22,032 nt of DNA from positions 1 through 22,032 of the forward strand of contig DASUGM010000273.1 of the NCBI GenBank assembly GCA_036274055.1. The letters are read 5' to 3'. The notes under the pieces were generated by a model. That model was given only the letters and a program-made list of their open reading frames with translations, made no database searches and was not told the origin of the DNA. The translations under genes were made by a program, and so were the position numbers. Below are positions 17,972 through 22,032 of the stretch, piece after piece. This DNA comes from DASUGM01 sp036274055 (GTDB lineage Bacteria > Acidobacteriota > Vicinamibacteria > Vicinamibacterales > SCN-69-37). How positions within the stretch are numbered: position 1 is the stretch's first letter; each line of letters starts with the position of its first letter.

Positions 17972-20373
17972 CCAGGGACTTCCTGCAGGCGCTGCGGATG
18001 GTGCGGCGCACGCCGCTCGTCGCCGCGGTGATCATCATCTCGCTCGGGATCGGCATCGGCGCGAACACGACCGTGTTCTCGTGGCTGCAGGCGCTCGTCG
18101 TCCATCCGCTGCCCGGGGTCGCGGGATCGGCATCGCTCCAGTTCGTCGAGCCGAAGACCGACACCGGCGGCTATCCGGGCATGTCGTGGCGCGAGTATCA
18201 GGACCTGGCGCTGCGGTTGACCTCGTTCGAGGATCTCTTCGCGACGCGCATGGTCCCGCTCTACGTCGGCGATGCGGCGACCGTCGAACGCACGTTCGGC
18301 GAGCTGGTCTCGGCCAACTACTTCCGCGCCCTCGGTTTGCACCCCGCGCTGGGCCGGTTTTTTCGGGACGACGAGGGCGCACGGCCGGGCGGCGATCCGG
18401 TCGTGGTCATCTCGCACGACTTCTGGCAATCGCATTTCCAGCAGGCGCCGGACGCGATCGGCCGGACGCTGCACGTCAACGATCGCGATCTCACGGTGAT
18501 CGGCGTGGCGCCACAAGCATTCCAGGGCACGGTGCTCGGTCTGAGCTTCGATCTGTGGCTGCCGGCGACGATCGCCCCGGTGATCTTCGCGGGATCACGC
18601 GAGCTCGATGACCGCGCGATTCGCGGTTACGCGGTGATGGGCCGCCCGCGTGCGGGCGTCAGCCAGGCGCGGATCACCGCCGACGCGGTCGCGGCGATGC
18701 GCGAGCTGGCGGCGGCCTATCCCGAGACCAACGGCAATCTCACCGCGGAGGTGCTGTCGTTCTGGCGCGCGTTGCGCGGGCCGCAGCGCTTTCTGATCAG
18801 CGCAGTGGGCTTCCTCCAGGTGGTGATGCTGCTCCTGTTGCTAGCCGTCTGCGGCAATACCGCCAACCTGGTGCTGGCGCGCGCGACCGTGCGACGTCGT
18901 GAAGTCGGCATCCGACTGGCGCTTGGCGCGCGACCCGCGCGCATCCTCCGTCTGCTGCTGATTGAAAACGTCGTTCTCGGCACGCTTGGCGCCGGACTGG
19001 GCACGGTGTTGGCGATCTGGGGGACGCGTGCGCTCCTGGTGCTGCCGGTGACGCTCGGGCTGCCGATTCGATTCCAGACCGGCGTGGACACGATGACGCT
19101 TGGATTCTCGGCGCTGCTCGGCATCGCCAGCGGGCTGCTGTTCGGCGCTGCGCCATCGCTGCAGTTGAGTCAGCTCGATCCGCAGCGCGCGCTGCGCGCC
19201 GGCGATCGCGGCGGACGCCAGACGTTCCTGCATCGCGCGCTGATGGGCGTTCAGGTCGCGTTGGCGTTGCTCGTCCTCGTCGCCGCCGGACTCTTCTATC
19301 GCAGCCTCGACGAAACGCGCGACATCGACCCGGGGTTCCGCGCGGAGGGCGTGTTGCTGGCCGCGTATGACCTGTCTGGACGGAGCCCGACCGCCGACAC
19401 CAGCCGGCAGTTCGCGTCCCGACTCCTCGACGAACTGCGCACGCTGCCGGGCGTCGAGTCGGCGGCGATCGCCGCGTCGGTGCCGCTGGATATCCACGGG
19501 CTGCCGGCGCGTTCATTTCGCGTCGAGGGACACGCGCGCGACGACGGCCAGCCGGATCAGGCCGCCAGCAACATCGTCACCGCCGGCTATTTCGCGGCGA
19601 TGGGCGTCCCGATCCTCAGCGGCCACGATTTCGCGGAGTTCGGCGATCCGGCGGCGCCGCCGCAGGCGATTGTGAACCAGGCGTTTCTGCAGCAGTTCCT
19701 GGCCAACGCCGAGCCGATCGGGCGCCGTGTCCAGGCCGGCAGCGGCACCTACGTCATCGTCGGCGTCGTCAAGACCACGGTCTCGAACTCGTTTGGAGAG
19801 GCGCCGACGCCGGCAATTTACTTTTCGTATCGCGACCGGCCGGCGCGGTCGGGCGAGATCCACCTGCGACTCCGCGGCGCAACGGAGACGGCGGCCGCCG
19901 CCGGCGTGCGCCGCATCGTCCGTGGACTGGATCCGACGCTGCCGGTCTACAACGTGCGGTCGCTGCAGGAGCACATCGAAAAGAATCTCGTCCTCCGCCG
20001 TATTCCGGCACGGATGTTCGTGGTGCTCGGCCCGTTGATGCTCGTCCTCGCTGGAATCGGGATTTACGCCGTCGTCGCCTATGGGGTGGCGCAACGGACA
20101 ACGGAGATCAGCGTCCGGCAGGCGCTGGGGGCAACACCGGGCGGCGTCGTTCGCCAGGTCATGTTCGAAACCGCGCGGGTCATCGCCGTCGGTGCGATCG
20201 CAGGTTGGACGGTCGCGTACCTCTTCACCCGCGTGCTCCTCGACCTCTCCGGAGCGTTGACGGTGCTGACGCTGGTGCCGCTGGCGCTCGCCCTGGTTGC
20301 GGCGCTCGCCTGCTGGCTGCCCGCCAGCCGCGCCGCGGGCGCGCCGCTCTGGGCGGCTCTCAAGAATGAGTAG
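17968..20373 (+). CDS. ADOP-family MacB/FtsX-like permease
   Basis: An 801-residue membrane protein with two MacB-FtsX modules. Module 1: a helix at about 15-37 (ISLGIGIGANTTVFSWL), a periplasmic MacB core domain (about 45-265) and three helices (about 275-385). Module 2: a helix near 425-445, a second periplasmic domain (about 460-680) and three C-terminal helices (about 690-790). This duplicated, ATPase-less layout is that of the acidobacterial duplicated orphan permeases. Unlike many relatives and the second copy here, it lacks an N-terminal prefix domain and starts almost at the first helix. GTG 17968 overlaps the upstream peptide stop by four bases. Related MacB-type permeases act in efflux or envelope work; this one's substrate is unknown. 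Control by the divergent two-component pair is likely from the shared operator. Confidence 0.93.
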   Translation: MTRDFLQALRMVRRTPLVAAVIIISLGIGIGANTTVFSWLQALVVHPLPGVAGSASLQFVEPKTDTGGYPGMSWREYQDLALRLTSFEDLFATRMVPLYVGDAATVERTFGELVSANYFRALGLHPALGRFFRDDEGARPGGDPVVVISHDFWQSHFQQAPDAIGRTLHVNDRDLTVIGVAPQAFQGTVLGLSFDLWLPATIAPVIFAGSRELDDRAIRGYAVMGRPRAGVSQARITADAVAAMRELAAAYPETNGNLTAEVLSFWRALRGPQRFLISAVGFLQVVMLLLLLAVCGNTANLVLARATVRRREVGIRLALGARPARILRLLLIENVVLGTLGAGLGTVLAIWGTRALLVLPVTLGLPIRFQTGVDTMTLGFSALLGIASGLLFGAAPSLQLSQLDPQRALRAGDRGGRQTFLHRALMGVQVALALLVLVAAGLFYRSLDETRDIDPGFRAEGVLLAAYDLSGRSPTADTSRQFASRLLDELRTLPGVESAAIAASVPLDIHGLPARSFRVEGHARDDGQPDQAASNIVTAGYFAAMGVPILSGHDFAEFGDPAAPPQAIVNQAFLQQFLANAEPIGRRVQAGSGTYVIVGVVKTTVSNSFGEAPTPAIYFSYRDRPARSGEIHLRLRGATETAAAAGVRRIVRGLDPTLPVYNVRSLQEHIEKNLVLRRIPARMFVVLGPLMLVLAGIGIYAVVAYGVAQRTTEISVRQALGATPGGVVRQVMFETARVIAVGAIAGWTVAYLFTRVLLDLSGALTVLTLVPLALALVAALACWLPASRAAGAPLWAALKNE

Positions 20374-20382
20374 CCCCGGCGC

Positions 20383-20411
20383 TTGACTTCGCGACCGGTG
20401 CGCCCCAGGAT
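20383..20411 (+). promoter_or_regulatory. Housekeeping-type promoter of the padR-ADOP2 unit
   Basis: TTGACT (20383-20388, five of six -35 bases), a 17-base spacer and CAGGAT (20406-20411, with the most conserved A2, A5 and T6). The expected transcription start is near 20418, within the CCCCGGAA palindrome, giving a leader of about 48 bases with an AGAGG ribosome site. Confidence 0.5.
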
Positions 20412-20414
20412 CTA

Positions 20415-20433
20415 CCCCGGAACATTTCCGGGG
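20415..20433. promoter_or_regulatory. Perfect palindrome over the padR transcription start, possible operator
   Basis: CCCCGGAA-CAT-TTCCGGGG is a perfect 8+3+8 inverted repeat. It begins four bases after the predicted -10 and covers the transcription start, the classic place for a repressor. PadR proteins commonly repress themselves. It is not a terminator of the preceding gene because no T-run follows. The AT-type core of textbook PadR sites is not present, so another factor is possible. Confidence 0.48.
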
Positions 20434-20465
20434 AGTGACACGTCCGGGACAAGAGGACACACGCG

Positions 20466-20798
20466 ATGGGCACCGATGATCTGATGTTGCTGCAGGGCAC
20501 CCTCGACGTCCTCGTCCTCCGCGCCCTCGCCGGGGGGCCGCAGCACGGCTACGCCGTGGCGCGCTGGATTCACGACGCGACCGATCGAGCGCTTCGCGTC
20601 GAAGACCGCGCCCTCTACGTCGCGCTGCATCGCGCGCTGGCGCGCGGCTGGGTCTCGGCGTCCTGGGGCGCGTCGGAGAACAACCGCCGCGCCCGCTTCT
20701 ACACCTTGACCCGCAGCGGGCGCCGCGCCCTGGCCCGAAACGAGCAACAGTGGAAAAACTACGTCGCGGCGATGACCAAAGCGCTGGGACGCGCCTGA
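20466..20798 (+). CDS. PadR-family transcriptional regulator (ADOP-associated type)
   Basis: A 110-residue winged-helix regulator. Recognisable segments are LMLLQGTLDVLVLRALAGGPQHGYAVARWI (6-35), VEDRALYVALHRALARGWVSASWG (recognition helix and wing) and SENNRRARFYTLTRSGRRAL, the conserved core of the short PadR proteins that precede acidobacterial permeases. The final Trp-rich helix would dimerise. It probably represses its own operon and responds to a small molecule. The ATG at 20466 has AAGAGG at 20451-20456. The stop is two bases before the second ADOP gene, so the two form an operon. No regulatory ligand can be inferred. Confidence 0.94.
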   Translation: MGTDDLMLLQGTLDVLVLRALAGGPQHGYAVARWIHDATDRALRVEDRALYVALHRALARGWVSASWGASENNRRARFYTLTRSGRRALARNEQQWKNYVAAMTKALGRA

Positions 20799-20800
20799 CC

Positions 20801-22032
20801 GTGCGTGGCCGCCGCCCGCCGCACGAGTTCGCGATGTCGATCGCGCACGATGTCGACGAAGAAATCCTCGACCATCTGCGCCGCCGCACCGCCGCGCTGA
20901 TCGCCGCTGGCCTCGACGACGCCGAGGCGCGAACGCGCGCGGTCGCCGAATTCGGCGACGTCGGCGCCGCGCGCCACGAAATCACGGCGATCGATGCCCG
21001 CGCCGACGCCCGGCGCAGCGGAAAGTGGCTGCGCCAGTTCGGCCGCGACGTGCGTCACGGCTTCCGGGTCTTGCGGCGCGCTCCGGGACTCTCCGCCGTC
21101 GTCATCCTTTCGCTGGCCATTGGCATCGGCGTCAACACGACGGTGTTCTCGTGGATCGAGTTCCTGGTGCTCAAGCCGCTGCCTGGCGTCGAGGACGCCC
21201 GAGCTGTCGCGCTGATCGAACCGCGCGCCGAAACCGGCTCGTTTCCCGGCGTCTCATGGCCCGAGTTTCGCGATCTCCAGATGGAACTGACGACGTTCCG
21301 CGATGTCTTTGTCGGCCGGATGGTGCCGATCAAGGTCGGCGACGTCGGTCGCTCGGAGCGCAAGTTCGGATTGCTGGTCTCGGGCAACTATTTTTCCGAG
21401 CTCGGTGTCCGGCCGATTGCCGGACGTTTGATCGGCGCCGACGACGCCGCTCGTCCGGGCGGCACACCGGTCGCCGTGGCCTCCTACGATTACTGGCGCG
21501 CGCATTTCGGCGCGTCGACGGACGCGATTGGCGGTCCGATTCGCGTCAACGACCGCGTCCTGACCTTGATCGGCGTCACGCCCGAAGGATTCATCGGCAC
21601 CGTCAGCGGCCTGTCGTTCGATCTGTTCGTTCCAGCCACGCTCGCCCCCGAGCTGCTGCCGGGTTCGCCCGAACTGACCAATCGCGGGTTGCGCGGCTAC
21701 GCCGCCATGGGCCGCCTGAAATCCGGCGTCACGTTGGCGCAGGCGCAGGCCGACGTCGACAACATCATGCGCCGTCTCGCGCGCGCCTTTCCGTCGTCGA
21801 ACGCCACCATGACCGCGGAAGTGCGGCCGTTCTGGAAAACGCCGCGCGGGCCGCGGCAGTTTCTCGTCAGTTCGCTCTTGATTCTGCAGGCCGCGATGCT
21901 GGTGCTGCTGCTCGCGATCTGCGGCAACATCGCGACGTTGTTGCTCGCGCGCGCGACCTCACGGACCCGCGAGGTCAGTGTGCGGCTGGCGCTGGGCGCC
22001 GGCCCCGGACGCATCGCCAGTCTGCTCCTGGC
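20801..22032 (+). CDS. ADOP-family permease with N-terminal prefix domain (3' end outside window)
   Basis: At least 410 codons, open to the right edge, so incomplete. An N-terminal cytoplasmic prefix domain (about 10-65: HDVDEEILDHLRRRTAALIAAGLDDAEARTRAVAEFGDV) is of the type fused to ADOP permeases. It is followed by RDVRHGFRVLRRAPGLSAVVILSLAIGIGVNTTVFSW, the first helix, a MacB-core periplasmic domain (about 120-350) and the second helix near 358-385. It closely parallels the upstream permease through the whole overlap (for example VFSWxxxLVxxPLPGV and GTVxGLSFDLxxPATxAP), so the two arose by duplication. GTG 20801 is two bases after the padR stop; ATG 20834 is an alternative that would trim the prefix domain's edge. 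The missing half should hold the second FtsX module. Confidence 0.9.
   Translation, partial: MRGRRPPHEFAMSIAHDVDEEILDHLRRRTAALIAAGLDDAEARTRAVAEFGDVGAARHEITAIDARADARRSGKWLRQFGRDVRHGFRVLRRAPGLSAVVILSLAIGIGVNTTVFSWIEFLVLKPLPGVEDARAVALIEPRAETGSFPGVSWPEFRDLQMELTTFRDVFVGRMVPIKVGDVGRSERKFGLLVSGNYFSELGVRPIAGRLIGADDAARPGGTPVAVASYDYWRAHFGASTDAIGGPIRVNDRVLTLIGVTPEGFIGTVSGLSFDLFVPATLAPELLPGSPELTNRGLRGYAAMGRLKSGVTLAQAQADVDNIMRRLARAFPSSNATMTAEVRPFWKTPRGPRQFLVSSLLILQAAMLVLLLAICGNIATLLLARATSRTREVSVRLALGAGPGRIASLLL

Noticed and set aside
20415..20433. CCCCGGAA palindrome as terminator of the first permease
   Set aside because: No T-run follows, and it lies directly downstream of a plausible promoter at its transcription start, so an operator is the better reading.

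Overview
The window is high-GC, gene-dense DNA with 20 protein-coding genes (the last one cut by the right edge), very short intergenic gaps and no RNA genes. The best taxonomic clue is at the right end: two long MacB/FtsX-type permeases of about 800 residues with no ATPase gene beside them (the ADOP family, 'acidobacterial duplicated orphan permease'), one of them preceded by the small PadR regulator typical of such loci. With the DUF6496 and YciF-type stress genes this suggests a soil Acidobacteriota, perhaps class Vicinamibacteria. That placement is inference; no rRNA or marker gene is present.

Layout. 1-3.6 kb: a ferritin-like YciF/DUF892 protein, a metallophosphoesterase and a nucleotidyltransferase-fold protein that start head to head on one CATG, then a Gfo/Idh/MocA oxidoreductase behind a small basic DUF6496 protein. 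3.68-3.80 kb: a long palindrome built from GTTCGG octamers. 3.8-8.0 kb: a two-domain VOC protein, then two paralogous PilZ genes, each behind a sigma-54-type promoter with the same promoter-to-start spacing, and a multidomain REC-REC-PAS-coiled-coil-kinase-like protein whose catalytic kinase residues are missing. 8.1-9.5 kb: a YjdI-type iron-sulfur protein and an FAD monooxygenase. 9.5-11.1 kb (minus): a cold-shock protein and an RhlE-like DEAD-box helicase in one operon. 11.2-14.1 kb: a GT2 glycosyltransferase fused to a zinc ribbon and methyltransferase remnant, convergent with a multi-pass GT-C/GT39-like membrane protein. 14.2-16.0 kb (minus): a cardiolipin-synthase-like phospholipase D and a GlsB/YeaQ membrane protein, separated by a large REPIN-like palindrome. 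16.1-17.7 kb (minus): an OmpR-family regulator and its histidine kinase. 17.8-22.0 kb (plus): a 46-residue membrane peptide coupled to the first ADOP permease, a PadR regulator and a second ADOP permease running off the window.

How the parts work together. The PilZ-PilZ-pseudokinase block reads as a cyclic-di-GMP and sigma-54 linked signalling unit. The two-component genes and the ADOP operon diverge from an 87-bp region with three 11-bp-spaced direct repeats, the geometry of an OmpR/PhoB-type operator, so the pair probably controls itself and the permease. Several genes have a -10-like hexamer only 6-7 nt before the start codon, pointing to leaderless transcripts. The glsB-like gene has its Shine-Dalgarno sequence paired in a bulged hairpin. 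The most unusual items are the twin sigma-54/PilZ architecture, the degenerate kinase, the two different long palindromes, and the SD-masking hairpin.
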